A DNA stretch of 64,000 nt. Origin: Amorphoplanes digitatis (GTDB lineage: Bacteria; Actinomycetota; Actinomycetes; Mycobacteriales; Micromonosporaceae). The position numbers and the translations under genes were made by a program. The notes beneath the pieces were generated by a model that saw only the letters and a program-made list of their open reading frames with translations, made no database searches and was not told the DNA's origin. Shown here piece by piece: positions 16,806-26,324 of this stretch (positions are counted from its first letter, which is position 1; every line of letters starts with the position of its first letter). Location of the stretch: contig NZ_JACHNH010000001.1 of assembly GCF_014205335.1 (NCBI RefSeq), positions 4,148,501 through 4,212,500 on the forward strand. Direction: 5' to 3'.

Positions 16806-19800
16806 GTGACCAGTGCGGCGCGGGCACCGTCGGTGGAGATCTTCACCGTGGCGCTGGGCGCCTACCGGCAACCCGACCTGCACCCGCCCCTGGACGCCGA
16901 CGGCGAAGCCGAGGCCCTGGCCGGCGTCCTGCTCGAACACGTCGACGGCCACACCAACCCGTGGCACGTGCCCGCCGGCGAACGCGACACCGGCGCCGTC
17001 CACGCCCGCCTGCAACGGTGGGCCCAGCCCGGCGACCGCGCCGGCTCCGTCCTGGCCTGGGTCGGCCACGGCACCTCCGAAACCGGCACCGCACACCTCA
17101 TCGTCCCCGGCGCCCGAGCCGAACCCGGCGACGACCATCCGGCCGAGGATGCCCTGTTCAACCCGGACAGCCTCGCCGAACAGATCGAACGCGAATACCG
17201 CCGCCGCCACCACCTGCCCGGCAACTTCGTCATCGTGCTCATCGAGGCCTGCGGCGCCGGACGCTTCGTCGAACTCACCGCCGCCCGGCTCCTGGCCATC
17301 GGCGGCATCCACGGCATCCTGCTCGTCGGCGTCGGCGAACCCTACGGCCACGGCGTTCTCGGCAACGCCCGCGCCACCCTCGCCGCCGTACTCGGCCAGT
17401 ACACCGTCAACGACACCGCGATCCGCCTCGGCGACCTCGCCGACCGGCTCGACACCGCCATCTCCGCCGGACACGTCCAGCCCTTGCGCCTGGCCGGCTG
17501 CACCCTGCACCGTCCCGGACCCACCATCACCGCACCCCTGGACGTCTACGCCGCCCTCGAACACGCCCTCGCCGGCCTGCCCGCCGCCGAACGCGCGCAC
17601 TACGCCCGCAAAGGCATGGGCGCCGACTTCGGCGAACTCGCCTGGAACTTCGTCGGCCGCCGACAGGAACTCGGCGCCGTCAACCGGTGGCTGCGCCGCC
17701 AGGACAACGACCTGCTCGTCGTCACCGGCACCGCCGGCACCGGCAAGTCCGCCCTGCTCGGCAACCTCCTGCTCCACGACCGGCCGGCCGTCCACCGGCT
17801 CCTGCGGCAGGCCGGATTCCTGCCACCCCACGACCCGTCGCCCACCGGCCCGCCGAGCCCTCAGATCGACGTCTGCCTGCACCTGACCGGCATGGACATC
17901 CCCGCCGTAGTCGCCGGCATCGCCGACGCGGCCGGCCTCCCCGCGATCCCTCAGCCACCCGGCAGCGGCGGCCAGGCCACACCACACGTGGACGCCCTCG
18001 CCACCGCGCTCCGGGACCACGGGCAACCGGTGACCGTGCTCGCGGACGGGCTCGACGAAGCACGCGACCCGATCGATGTGGCCCGCCTGCTGGGCACCGT
18101 CGCCGCGCTGCCCGGCGTCCGCATGATCGTCGGCACGCGCGCGTCCACTCTCGAGGGCCCTGACCAGCCCGCACCCGCCACCCACGACCTGCTCGACGCC
18201 CTCGCCGCGGCCTCCGGGCAGACCGAGGTCATGACCCTGGCAAGGGACCCGCAGGCCCTCGCCGAATACCTCCGCCGGCAACTGGCCGACCTCGACACCG
18301 CAACACTCGACCACCTGATCGACCGGATCGCCTCCGACACCACCGGCACCCGGGAGTTCCTGTTCGCCCGCCTCGCCGTACACGAACTCCGCGCCGACCC
18401 CGCCCTGCTCAGCCCGGCGCGGCGGGCCGACCTCGACGCACTGCTGGACGGCACCCACCGCACACTCTTCGTGGCCGCACTGGACCGCCTCGGCCGCCAC
18501 ACACCGGCCGTCCCGGTGTTGCTGCACGCGCTCGCCTTCGCCCGGGGCCGCGGACTACCCCGCGCCGACCGGCTGTGGCTCACCGTCGCCAAGTCCCTCA
18601 CCGGCGCTCCCGTCACCGACGCCGATCTCACCGAGGCCGTCCGCAGCGCCGCGCCGTACATCATGCTCGACGCGGAACATGATCAAAGCGTCTACCGGCT
18701 CGCACACCGCACTTTCGCCGAGCACTACGAAACCCTCCCGGACCACGCGGAGCGGGGCCGGACAGTCGCCCGGTCCCTCCTCGACTCCGCCGTCAGCAAT
18801 TTCGAGGATCAGACCCTCAACCCCTACCTCGTGCTGCACCTGGCCGACCACATCGCCGACATCGGCCAACCCGGATGGGAGCATCTGGCCGCGAACGTGC
18901 AAACGCTCGACAGGCTCGAACCCGACACCGTCGCGACCGCGGTCTTCCGACACGGATTCGGCAGATTCCGGATCCCCGCCGAGATCCAGGGCACTGTGTT
19001 GGCCGCCCACTACCTGACGACCGTTTCCGCCGCCGACCGCGCCCTTCCCCGCCAACTCGCGATGGCCAAGCTCGGTCACCCCTTGCGGTCTGAAGGCATC
19101 GCCGGCGATGGCACGCCGACCCTGGTCGCCGCTGTACAGCGGCGGGAGACCATCCACCGCGCGCTCACCGGTCACATCGGTGCGGTGACCGCGATGGTCG
19201 CGTTTGCCGGTCCGGATGGGCGTGCTCTGCTCGCGACCGGTAGCCACGACCGGATGGTGCGGGTGTGGGATCTGGAAACCGGCGCCCAGGTCGGGGATCC
19301 ACTCGCCGGGCACACCAGTTCGGTGACTTCGTTGGTGGCGTTCGCCGGCCCGGATGGGCGTGCTCTGCTCGCGACCGGTAGCCACGACCGGACGGTGCGG
19401 GTGTGGGGCCTGGACACCGGCACCCGCGTCGGGGACCTTCTCACCCGCCGTACCGGCTGGGTGGTCGCGTTCACCGGCCCGGACGAGCGTCCCCTGCTCG
19501 CCACCGGCAGCGACGACGGAACGGTGCGGGTGTGGGACCCGATCACCGGGACCGCAGTCGGGACGCCGTTCACCGGCTACACCGGTTGGGTGACCGCGGT
19601 GATCGCGTTCGCAGGTCCGGATGGGCGTGCTCTGCTCGCGACCGGTAGCCACGACCGGACGGTGCGGATCTGGGATCTGGAAACCGGCGCCCAGGTCGGG
19701 GATCCACTTACAGGACACACCGGTTGGGTGACCGCGGTGGTCACGTTTGCAGGTCCGGATGGGCGTGCTCTGCTCGCGACCGGTAGCCACGACCGGACGG

Positions 19801-21074
19801 TGCGGATCTGGGATCTGGAAACCGGCGCCCAGGTCGGGGATCCACTCACCGGACACACCGGTTCGGTGACCGCGGTGGTCACGTTTGCAGGTCCGGATGG
19901 GCGTGCTCTGCTCGCGACCGGCAGCCACGACCGGACGGTGCGGATCTGGGACCCGGACACGGGCACCGTCGTCGGGGAGCCGTTCATCGGCCACACCCTT
20001 GTGGTGTCCGCGTTGGTCGCGTTCACGGGCCGGGATGGGCGTACCCTGCTCGTCACCGGTGGAGACGATCGGACGGTGCGGGTGTGGGACCCGGACACGG
20101 GCACTGCTGTGGGGGAGCCCTCGACCGGGCACACCGCTGGGGTGGCCGCGATGGCCGCGTTCACCGGTCCGGCCGGACGTCCCCTGCTCGCCACCGGCAG
20201 CAACGACCGGACGGTGCGGGTGTGGGACCCGGACACGGGCACGGCTGTCGGCGAGCCGTTGACCGGACACCCGCTTGCGGTGACCGCGTTGGTCGCGTTC
20301 ACGGGCCCGGGCGGGCGTCCCTTGCTCGCCACCGGCGGCGAGGATCGGACGGTGCGGGTGTGGGACCCGATCACCGGCACCGCTGTCGGGGAGCCGTTCA
20401 TCGGACACACCGCTGGGGTGGCCGCGCTGGCCGCGTTCACCGGTCCGGATGGGCGTCCCTTGCTCGCCACTGGCAGCCACGACCGGACGGTGCGGATCTG
20501 GGACCCGGGCACGGGCGCCGCTGTGGGGGAGCCGTTGGCCGGACACACGCTTGCGGTGACCGCGCTGGTCGCGTTCACGGGCCCGGATGGGCGTCCCCTG
20601 CTCGCCACTGGCAGCTACGACCGGACGGTGCGGGTGTGGGACCCGGGCACGGGCGCCGCTGTGGGGGAGCCGTTGACCGGGCACACCGCTGGGGTGGCCG
20701 CGATGGCCGCGTTCACCGGTCCGGCCGGGCGTCCCCTGATCGCGACCGGCAGCTACGACCGGACAGTGCGGGTATGGGACCCGGGCATCGGGACCGCCGC
20801 CGGGGAGCCACTCACCGGACACACCGATTCGGTGACCGCATTGGTCGCCTTCACCGGCCCTGAGGGGCGCCCACTCCTTGTCACCAGCGGCAACGACGAG
20901 ACGATGCGGATCTGGGACCCGAGTCTCGGTAATGCGCCGATATCGGTCCGGCTGGGTGAGATCGGCGTCGCCCTGGCGGTACTGCAGGCTGATGTAGTAG
21001 TCGCCACCAACCAAGGTTGGGCGCGGCTGCGCCAGTTCGGGTCGTATGCGCGCAGAGGGCACTTCCGGAGGTGA
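16806..21074 (+). CDS. Caspase-like protease - STAND NTPase - WD40 receptor
   Basis: This 1,422-residue protein joins three modules. Residues 1-260 are caspase-like, with His88 in LAWVGHGTSETG and Cys149 in IVLIEACGAGRF. Residues about 280-620 form a STAND NTPase with Walker A GTAGTGKS (308-315) and Walker B VTVLADGLDEAR (409-420), followed by winged-helix and helical-arm regions. From about residue 783 come 13-14 WD40 repeats of about 46 residues with the core LLATGSHDRTVRVWDP; the third blade is shortened. No membrane segment is seen. The GTG at 16806 is supported by GAGG upstream and by homology starting there. In known STAND proteins the repeats sense a ligand and nucleotide exchange drives oligomerisation; here that would activate the protease. 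Confidence 0.88.
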   Translation: MTSAARAPSVEIFTVALGAYRQPDLHPPLDADGEAEALAGVLLEHVDGHTNPWHVPAGERDTGAVHARLQRWAQPGDRAGSVLAWVGHGTSETGTAHLIVPGARAEPGDDHPAEDALFNPDSLAEQIEREYRRRHHLPGNFVIVLIEACGAGRFVELTAARLLAIGGIHGILLVGVGEPYGHGVLGNARATLAAVLGQYTVNDTAIRLGDLADRLDTAISAGHVQPLRLAGCTLHRPGPTITAPLDVYAALEHALAGLPAAERAHYARKGMGADFGELAWNFVGRRQELGAVNRWLRRQDNDLLVVTGTAGTGKSALLGNLLLHDRPAVHRLLRQAGFLPPHDPSPTGPPSPQIDVCLHLTGMDIPAVVAGIADAAGLPAIPQPPGSGGQATPHVDALATALRDHGQPVTVLADGLDEARDPIDVARLLGTVAALPGVRMIVGTRASTLEGPDQPAPATHDLLDALAAASGQTEVMTLARDPQALAEYLRRQLADLDTATLDHLIDRIASDTTGTREFLFARLAVHELRADPALLSPARRADLDALLDGTHRTLFVAALDRLGRHTPAVPVLLHALAFARGRGLPRADRLWLTVAKSLTGAPVTDADLTEAVRSAAPYIMLDAEHDQSVYRLAHRTFAEHYETLPDHAERGRTVARSLLDSAVSNFEDQTLNPYLVLHLADHIADIGQPGWEHLAANVQTLDRLEPDTVATAVFRHGFGRFRIPAEIQGTVLAAHYLTTVSAADRALPRQLAMAKLGHPLRSEGIAGDGTPTLVAAVQRRETIHRALTGHIGAVTAMVAFAGPDGRALLATGSHDRMVRVWDLETGAQVGDPLAGHTSSVTSLVAFAGPDGRALLATGSHDRTVRVWGLDTGTRVGDLLTRRTGWVVAFTGPDERPLLATGSDDGTVRVWDPITGTAVGTPFTGYTGWVTAVIAFAGPDGRALLATGSHDRTVRIWDLETGAQVGDPLTGHTGWVTAVVTFAGPDGRALLATGSHDRTVRIWDLETGAQVGDPLTGHTGSVTAVVTFAGPDGRALLATGSHDRTVRIWDPDTGTVVGEPFIGHTLVVSALVAFTGRDGRTLLVTGGDDRTVRVWDPDTGTAVGEPSTGHTAGVAAMAAFTGPAGRPLLATGSNDRTVRVWDPDTGTAVGEPLTGHPLAVTALVAFTGPGGRPLLATGGEDRTVRVWDPITGTAVGEPFIGHTAGVAALAAFTGPDGRPLLATGSHDRTVRIWDPGTGAAVGEPLAGHTLAVTALVAFTGPDGRPLLATGSYDRTVRVWDPGTGAAVGEPLTGHTAGVAAMAAFTGPAGRPLIATGSYDRTVRVWDPGIGTAAGEPLTGHTDSVTALVAFTGPEGRPLLVTSGNDETMRIWDPSLGNAPISVRLGEIGVALAVLQADVVVATNQGWARLRQFGSYARRGHFRR
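19165..20930 (+). repeat. Tandem ~138-bp WD40-coding repeats
   Basis: Thirteen units code for the WD40 blades of the single-chain receptor. Neighbouring units around 19610-19890 are almost identical in DNA, and units further 3' share long identical stretches such as those coding TVRVWDPGTGAAVGEPL. One unit near 19400-19480 lacks several codons. The pattern mirrors the opposite-strand array and indicates ongoing unit turnover. Confidence 0.85.
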
Positions 21075-21239
21075 CCGGTCGCGACGGCCATGACCCCGCG
21101 GACAGCCGGCTCAGCGCATATTCGTTTCGACCGAACACTTCAGTGAGGGATCAGGCAGCCGATGTAACGGGACGTACTGGCATGGCTTCTCCGCGTAACG
21201 GCCTTCGCTGTTGCCGACCCCATACCCGAAAGAGCTGCC

Positions 21240-21665
21240 TTGAAGATTCGCACCAGCCTCGCCGCCGGCGTCGTCGCCGCCACCATCGCCGCGATGGCAG
21301 TCAGCTCACCCGCGCTGGCCTCTTCCCCGGACGCGCCTTCTGGTCATGTGGCGTCCGCGACCACGTCCGCGGTCACGGAGCCGGTATACAAGGTCCCCCA
21401 CAAGCCCACCATCACCGGTAAGGCGAAGGTCGGCGCGACCCTGACCGCACACATCTCCGGTCTTCCCAAGGGCGCGAAGGTGACGTACCAGTGGGGCGAG
21501 GGCTTCGGCCAGTACGGCGGCCCCATCGGCAAGCCCACCACCAAGAAGACCCTGAAGGTCACCAAGAGCATGCGCGGCGGGCGGATCCTGGTCATCGCGA
21601 CCGTCACCATGCCCGGGTACGCGGACGGCACGGCGACCAGCGCGCCGACCGGCAAAGTCAAGTAG
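21240..21665 (+). CDS. Secreted protein with one Ig-like repeat
   Basis: The 141-residue protein has a typical signal peptide (MKIRTSLAAGVVAATIAAMA then a cleavage region near SSPALA). Its single mature domain contains KPTITGKAKVGATLTAHISG and KVTYQWGEG. The motif P-T-I-x-G-x-A-x-V-G-x-T-L is the hallmark of the small immunoglobulin-like repeat common in secreted actinobacterial proteins. It therefore acts outside the cell, but with no catalytic partner its role is unknown. The start codon is TTG. A strong 20-bp terminator hairpin follows the stop. Confidence 0.75.
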   Translation: MKIRTSLAAGVVAATIAAMAVSSPALASSPDAPSGHVASATTSAVTEPVYKVPHKPTITGKAKVGATLTAHISGLPKGAKVTYQWGEGFGQYGGPIGKPTTKKTLKVTKSMRGGRILVIATVTMPGYADGTATSAPTGKVK

Positions 21666-21680
21666 CCTGGCCCCACGAAC

Positions 21681-21728
21681 ATCGACGAAGCCCGCCCTCC
21701 CACGTAACGGAGGGCGGGCTTCGTCGAT
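21681..21728. terminator. Strong bidirectional terminator hairpin
   Basis: Bases 21681-21700 pair perfectly over 20 bp with 21709-21728, leaving an 8-base loop CACGTAAC. It lies between the stops of two convergent genes, the secreted Ig-like protein and an XRE regulator, and so can serve both. There is no U-run, as is usual in high-GC actinobacteria. Confidence 0.85.
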
Positions 21729-21741
21729 GTCGGCAACAACG

Positions 21742-22599
21742 TCAGCTGATCAAGCGGGTCGCGTGCAACGACGCCAGGAGTCGCAGCCGGTCCGCGTCGG
21801 CGCTGCCCGGCTCGGCGGTGAAGACCAGCATGACCGGGCCGGGATTGCCGGGCAACGGATAGGTGTCCCAGTCCAGGACGACGTCGCCGACCTCGCGCAC
21901 CCGGAAGGTCTTGGTGCCGCTGACCGACGCGCGTACGTCGTGCCGGGCCCACAGCCGCCGGAACTCGGCGCTGCGGATGCTCAGCTCACCGACGATCGCG
22001 GTGGCGCGCGGATGGGTCGGGTCTGTGGCGACGGCGGTGCGCATCATGCCGATGTAGTCCAGGGCCTGGCGCTCCCAGTCCGGGCAGCTACGCTCGCCGG
22101 TCAGCGTGTCGTCGAACATCAGCAGCAGCATGTTGAGCCGCTCGGGTGGGTGGTCGCCCGGGTCGCCGAGCAGCGCCTGCGCCATCGGGTTCCAGTCGAG
22201 CAGATCGAGGTGCCGGCCGAGCACGACCGCCGGGGTGTCCATCACCCGCAGCAGTCGCCGCGTGCTGTCGGGGACCTGTTCCGGCTCGCGGCCCATCCGG
22301 GCGGGCATCGGCCGTCGGGCGGCGTGGGCCAGGGTGAACAGGTGCCGGCGTTCGTCGTCGTCGAGGCCGAGCGCGGCGGCGAGCGCGTCCAGGACGTTGT
22401 CGGACGGGCGTACCTCCCGGCCCTGCTCCATCCGCTGGTAGTAGTCGGTGCTCAGCCCGGCGAGCAGGGCCAGTTCCTCACGTCGCAGGCCGGTGACCTT
22501 GCGCCGGCCGCCCGGCTCCAGGCCGACGTCGTGTGGGCGCAGCCGGCTGCGCCGGGCGCGCAGGAAGTCACCGAGCTCACGGGCGTACGGGTGGGTCAT
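21742..22599 (-). CDS. XRE regulator with MmyB-like ligand domain
   Basis: The 285-residue regulator has an N-terminal helix-turn-helix including RKVTGLRREELALLAGLSTD and YYQRMEQGREVRPSD, which is the signature of the MmyB/XRE subgroup. A C-terminal PAS-like ligand domain follows (VLGRHLDLLDWNPMAQALLG). It sits divergently to a short-chain dehydrogenase gene, the common arrangement in which such regulators repress a neighbouring oxidoreductase until a small molecule binds. An inverted repeat lies between the two genes. The gene at 45565 is a related regulator in the same kind of arrangement. Confidence 0.9.
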   Translation of the reverse strand: MTHPYARELGDFLRARRSRLRPHDVGLEPGGRRKVTGLRREELALLAGLSTDYYQRMEQGREVRPSDNVLDALAAALGLDDDERRHLFTLAHAARRPMPARMGREPEQVPDSTRRLLRVMDTPAVVLGRHLDLLDWNPMAQALLGDPGDHPPERLNMLLLMFDDTLTGERSCPDWERQALDYIGMMRTAVATDPTHPRATAIVGELSIRSAEFRRLWARHDVRASVSGTKTFRVREVGDVVLDWDTYPLPGNPGPVMLVFTAEPGSADADRLRLLASLHATRLIS

Positions 22600-22622
22600 G
22601 CCGCAAGTGTGCCGCCTGGCCG

Positions 22623-22641
22623 GGGACCCGAGGTAGGTCCC
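22623..22641. promoter_or_regulatory. Candidate operator between XRE and SDR genes
   Basis: GGGACC and GGTCCC form a perfect inverted repeat with a 7-base spacer, 24 bases before the regulator start and about 90 bases before the SDR start. A palindrome of similar GGGGT/ACCCC flavour lies before the second MmyB-type regulator at 46476. It is a candidate binding site for the regulator. Confidence 0.42.
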
Positions 22642-22730
22642 ACATTCCTAGGCAACCGGGTACGCCCGAACCGGCTCGCGTCGCTCCTAGCGTCGTCGGT
22701 CTACCGCACCGACACTCCCAGGAGCAGCTG

Positions 22731-23636
22731 ATGACCGGATGGACCGCCGACCGCATCCCCGACCAGCGGGGCCGGGTCGCCGTCGTGACCGGCGCGAACT
22801 CGGGCCTCGGCCTGGTCACCGCCACCGAACTGGCCCGCCGCGGCGCCCGCGTCGTGCTCGCCGTCCGCAACACCGCGGCCGGCGAGGACGCCGCCCGCCG
22901 GATCGGCGGCGACGTCGAGGTGCGTGAGCTGGACCTGGCCTCGCTCGATTCGGTACGCGGGTTCGTGGCGAAGCTGGCCGTCGACCACCCGGCGATCGAC
23001 GTGCTGGTCAACAACGCCGGCGTGGTGCTGCTCGGCCCGCGCCGCGTCTCCGCCGACGGTTTCGAGCTGCAACTCGCCACCAACATGCTGGGCCATTTCG
23101 CGCTGACCGGCCTGCTGCTGGCCAACCTGGCCGCGGCGCGGGAGTCCCGGGTGGTCAGTCTCAGTTCGATCACCCACAGGAACGCGCATCTCGATTTCGA
23201 CGACCTCATGTTCGAGCGTGGCTACCGGGCGACGCGCGCCTACGGCCGGTCCAAGCTCGCCACCACGGTCTTCGGCATCGAACTGGACCGCCGCCTGCGC
23301 GCCGCCGGCTCGCCGATCGTCAGCGCGCTGGCCCACCCCGGCCTCACCCGCACCAACCTGACTCCCCGTGCCTGGGAGCACCGCGGCCGGCTCGGGCGGT
23401 GGATCGCGCGGGCCGGCCTGGCGGCCACCCAGCCGGTGGAGCAGGGCGCGTTGGCACAGTTGTGCGCCGCGACCGAGCCCGGTGTGCGGGGCGGCCAGTT
23501 CTTCGGCCCGTCCCGGCTGTGGGAAACGCGGGGCCGGGTCACCGAGGCCCGGATCAGCCGGGAGGCGGCCGATCCGGCCGTCGGCAGACGGCTCTGGGCG
23601 GTGGCCGAGGAACTGACCGGCGTCACCTACCTCTGA
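22731..23636 (+). CDS. Short-chain dehydrogenase/reductase
   Basis: The 301-residue enzyme shows the Rossmann motif VVTGANSGLGLVTA and the NNAGVVLLGP motif. The catalytic Ser lies in VVSLSSITH and the catalytic pair in AYGRSKLA (Tyr and Lys). It belongs to the protochlorophyllide-reductase-like or retinol-dehydrogenase-like SDR group, probably using NADP(H). The start is preceded by AGGAGC. It is divergent from an MmyB-type regulator that probably controls it. Substrate unknown. A decayed relative is present at 28063-28412. Confidence 0.92.
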   Translation: MTGWTADRIPDQRGRVAVVTGANSGLGLVTATELARRGARVVLAVRNTAAGEDAARRIGGDVEVRELDLASLDSVRGFVAKLAVDHPAIDVLVNNAGVVLLGPRRVSADGFELQLATNMLGHFALTGLLLANLAAARESRVVSLSSITHRNAHLDFDDLMFERGYRATRAYGRSKLATTVFGIELDRRLRAAGSPIVSALAHPGLTRTNLTPRAWEHRGRLGRWIARAGLAATQPVEQGALAQLCAATEPGVRGGQFFGPSRLWETRGRVTEARISREAADPAVGRRLWAVAEELTGVTYL

Positions 23637-23660
23637 CAGAGAGGTCACCGGTCGTGCGCC

Positions 23661-24503
23661 TCACCCCAGCAAGCCCGCGCTGTACGCCGCGGCGAAGCTG
23701 ACAGCCACGGCAACGGCGCCGGCGAGCAGCGCCCACAGTCCGCAGCCCAGGCTGAATCGCCCGTCGCCGGCCAGCTCCGCCGCGGTCTCGGCCGGCTCCC
23801 GGCTCACGACCAGGTAGCGGCCCCGGCGGGGCATCGTCAGCCCCGGCACCCCGCCGTCCAGCACGGCCGGCTTCCCGATCACGTGCAGCGGCTGACCGGC
23901 CACGATGTACTCCTCGAGAACGCCCACCTCGTCGACTCGGCGGCGCGCGCCCGGCTTGACCAGGCCGCGTGCGATCGCCGCCCGCAGGTACGGCCCCGGC
24001 TCGTCCCGCTTCGCGGTCAGCTCGTCGACGGCGCGGCGGACCAGTTGCTCGCCCGGCCGGCCCTCCGGGATGCGCGTACGCCCCCAGAGCGGTGGATGTT
24101 CGTTGAACAGGAACGCCTCGAGGAAGCTGCCGGAGACCGCGGCCGTGCCGGTCGAGTCCGCTACGCCGAACGGCTCCCCGTACGTCTGCTCGAACAGCAC
24201 GCGCAGCTCGCCCCGGTCCTCACCGAGGCTGCGCCGCGTGTAGACCATGGTGCGGCACCACACCGCGGGCGTACCGGCGAGCAGGGTGTGCACCGTCCCG
24301 GCCGGCCCCGGCGCCGTCAGCCCGAACACGGCGTACCGCTGCGGAAGCGGGACGCCCGGCCGCACGGCCGCGGCGGGGGAGACGGGATGCCGCCGGACCC
24401 ACCGGGCGTCGCGCCGGTTCTTCACGGCGAGCCAGCCGAGGACGGGGGTCAGCATCAGCAGCCCCACCCCGACGCAGGCCGTGATCGCAACGACGAACGT
24501 CAC
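23661..24503 (-). CDS. GIDE-like membrane protein
   Basis: The 280-residue protein has one N-terminal membrane helix (TACVGVGLLMLTPVLGWLAV) and one at the C-terminus. The central domain contains AVWCRTMVYTRRS, later VDEVGVLEEYIVAGQPLHVIG and finally RYLVVSREPAE. This order matches the GIDE domain known from eukaryotic MUL1 E3 ligases and frequent as stand-alone proteins in bacteria. No RING finger is present, so it is not an E3 ligase. The function is unknown and it is likely a membrane scaffold. It is convergent with the SDR gene. Confidence 0.7.
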   Translation of the reverse strand: MTFVVAITACVGVGLLMLTPVLGWLAVKNRRDARWVRRHPVSPAAAVRPGVPLPQRYAVFGLTAPGPAGTVHTLLAGTPAVWCRTMVYTRRSLGEDRGELRVLFEQTYGEPFGVADSTGTAAVSGSFLEAFLFNEHPPLWGRTRIPEGRPGEQLVRRAVDELTAKRDEPGPYLRAAIARGLVKPGARRRVDEVGVLEEYIVAGQPLHVIGKPAVLDGGVPGLTMPRRGRYLVVSREPAETAAELAGDGRFSLGCGLWALLAGAVAVAVSFAAAYSAGLLG

Positions 24504-24537
24504 TCCACCAGCGTAGGAGCCCCCCGCTATCCGGCGC

Positions 24538-26181
24538 TCAGTAGCGGAATTTGTGTCGAGCGCTGCGCCGGTTCACCCGGGCCGGCAACTCGTCCAGGTT
24601 GTCGCCATGGGGCGGCTGCTCGTTCGGCTCACGGCCCTGGGGAAAATTTCGCATCGTCACCACAAAGCCCTGGACCAGGCGGTCGTCGCGCAGGTCGCGG
24701 TAGGTGGCTTCGACCAGCGCCTGGCTGTCGTCGGCTCGTAACAGCGAGCAGTACACCACGCCGTCGCCGGAGCTGCGGAACACCTGACGCAGCTGGTGGC
24801 GGTCGTCCGGATGCACCAGATCGTCGAGTGTGGCCAGCGGCGGGAGGTCGTCGACGCCGAGCAGCTCTCGCAGCGAGGGACTGGCGTACCGGATGCGCTG
24901 GTCCTCGTCGATGACCACCATGATGTCCGCGCTGTTCCGGATCACCGCGCGCAGGTAGAGGTCACTGTCGCGGCGGCCGACCGCCTCCACCAGGGAGATG
25001 CGATCCAGCGCGAGCGCCGCCTGACCGGCCAGCACCTCGAGGGTGTCGCGGGTGGCGGTAAGGGTGTCCCGGCGACCCGCGAGGATCAGGGCGCCGCCGC
25101 TGGGCCGGGCGACGGCGAGCGGCTCCAGCCACAGCGGACAGACCAGCGTGGCGTAGTCGCGCTCGGCGTCCTCGATCCACCAGCTGCGGTGCGGTGGGCC
25201 GGCATCGAGGCCGGGCACCGCTTCGAGCGTGAGCTGACTGTCGTCGGTGGCGAAGTCGATGCCTCGGACAGCGTCCGGCGGCATGAGCTGGGCGATCGCG
25301 GCTCGGACGGCCTCGTCTACGGCCGACGTGTCGGCGGCGGCGACCAGGGCGGCGCTCGCCTGCCGCAATCCGCGCTCCCGCGTCAAGGCCCGGCGGTTCA
25401 GGGTCATCGAGTCGGTCAGCCGCGTGATGGTCAGGAGAAGTGTGATCGCTCCGGCCACGGCGATCACCACACCATCGCCGACCGTGCCGTGGACCGCCTC
25501 GACCAGCAGAACGACCGGCGGGGTGACGACGGAGATGCCCAGCAGCGCCGCCCAGCGCCTGCGCCACGGGCTCGGGCGCGGCGTCGCCGGCTCGGTGAGC
25601 CGCACCATCGACGGGTGCAGCGCGGCGGCGCCCCAGGCCAGATAGAGCACCACGAACCCGGACTCGCTCAGCCTGCCCGGCCACAGCGGCTGCACGATGT
25701 CACTGACCAGCACACCCACGGCACCGATGACCAGCAGCATTGCCGCGAGGTTCCGGCCGACGGCGACCAGCACGCGGGTGACGACCGCGAGCAGCAGCAG
25801 GGCTCCGATGACGTACGCCCCGGAGATGTCTCCGATCTGGCCCGCGTCGCCGATGACGGACACCCAGACCACCAGCAGCGTCGAGCACGCGAGTGCGAGC
25901 AGGTCGAGGAGCCGTGCCCGGTCGACGAGAATCGCGCCGCCGCGGGTCAGTTGCAACAGGCCGCCTGCGACCAGCACGAACATGGCGTAGAAGCAGACAT
26001 CGGCCACCCGTGGCCGGTTCAACGCGGTCAGCACGTCGCCGGCGGCGCTCGCCACGATGGCGCCGGCGAGCAGCAGCCAGGCTCCGATCCGGGCAGGCCG
26101 GTGACGGCGGACCCCGTGGACGATGGCGGCCGCGCTACAGATTCCCAGCACAGCCCACTCGATGGCCCTCAGCACGCCCAA
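24538..26181 (-). CDS. Membrane sensor with GAF and PAS domains, no output domain
   Basis: The first 260 residues hold about nine or ten membrane helices. A GAF-like region follows (about 280-400), then a PAS domain with VIRNSADIMVVIDEDQRIRY and PSLRELLGVDDLP (about 415-520). In related actinobacterial proteins this same chain continues into GGDEF and EAL domains for cyclic-di-GMP turnover. Here it ends about 30 residues after the PAS domain in a basic tail, so either the output was lost or the protein signals by contact. A diguanylate cyclase gene is divergently transcribed 143 bases away and could be its partner. Confidence 0.78.
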   Translation of the reverse strand: MGVLRAIEWAVLGICSAAAIVHGVRRHRPARIGAWLLLAGAIVASAAGDVLTALNRPRVADVCFYAMFVLVAGGLLQLTRGGAILVDRARLLDLLALACSTLLVVWVSVIGDAGQIGDISGAYVIGALLLLAVVTRVLVAVGRNLAAMLLVIGAVGVLVSDIVQPLWPGRLSESGFVVLYLAWGAAALHPSMVRLTEPATPRPSPWRRRWAALLGISVVTPPVVLLVEAVHGTVGDGVVIAVAGAITLLLTITRLTDSMTLNRRALTRERGLRQASAALVAAADTSAVDEAVRAAIAQLMPPDAVRGIDFATDDSQLTLEAVPGLDAGPPHRSWWIEDAERDYATLVCPLWLEPLAVARPSGGALILAGRRDTLTATRDTLEVLAGQAALALDRISLVEAVGRRDSDLYLRAVIRNSADIMVVIDEDQRIRYASPSLRELLGVDDLPPLATLDDLVHPDDRHQLRQVFRSSGDGVVYCSLLRADDSQALVEATYRDLRDDRLVQGFVVTMRNFPQGREPNEQPPHGDNLDELPARVNRRSARHKFRY

Positions 26182-26324
26182 CTAGTACCAGCGGCGTCGC
26201 AGTGTGTCCATGCCGGTATGTACGTAGCGCTACCAGCCTCGGCGACGTGATGTCCCAGGCGTCTGCTCAACTCGCCCTTCCCGGCGCCGACTTGTGCGGG
26301 TGTCAACTCCGGGAAGGGGTAACA

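Noticed and set aside
16482..18527. Long minus-strand frame opposite the second caspase-STAND gene
   Set aside because: Shadow of the GC-rich coding strand; the plus frame carries Walker and caspase motifs.
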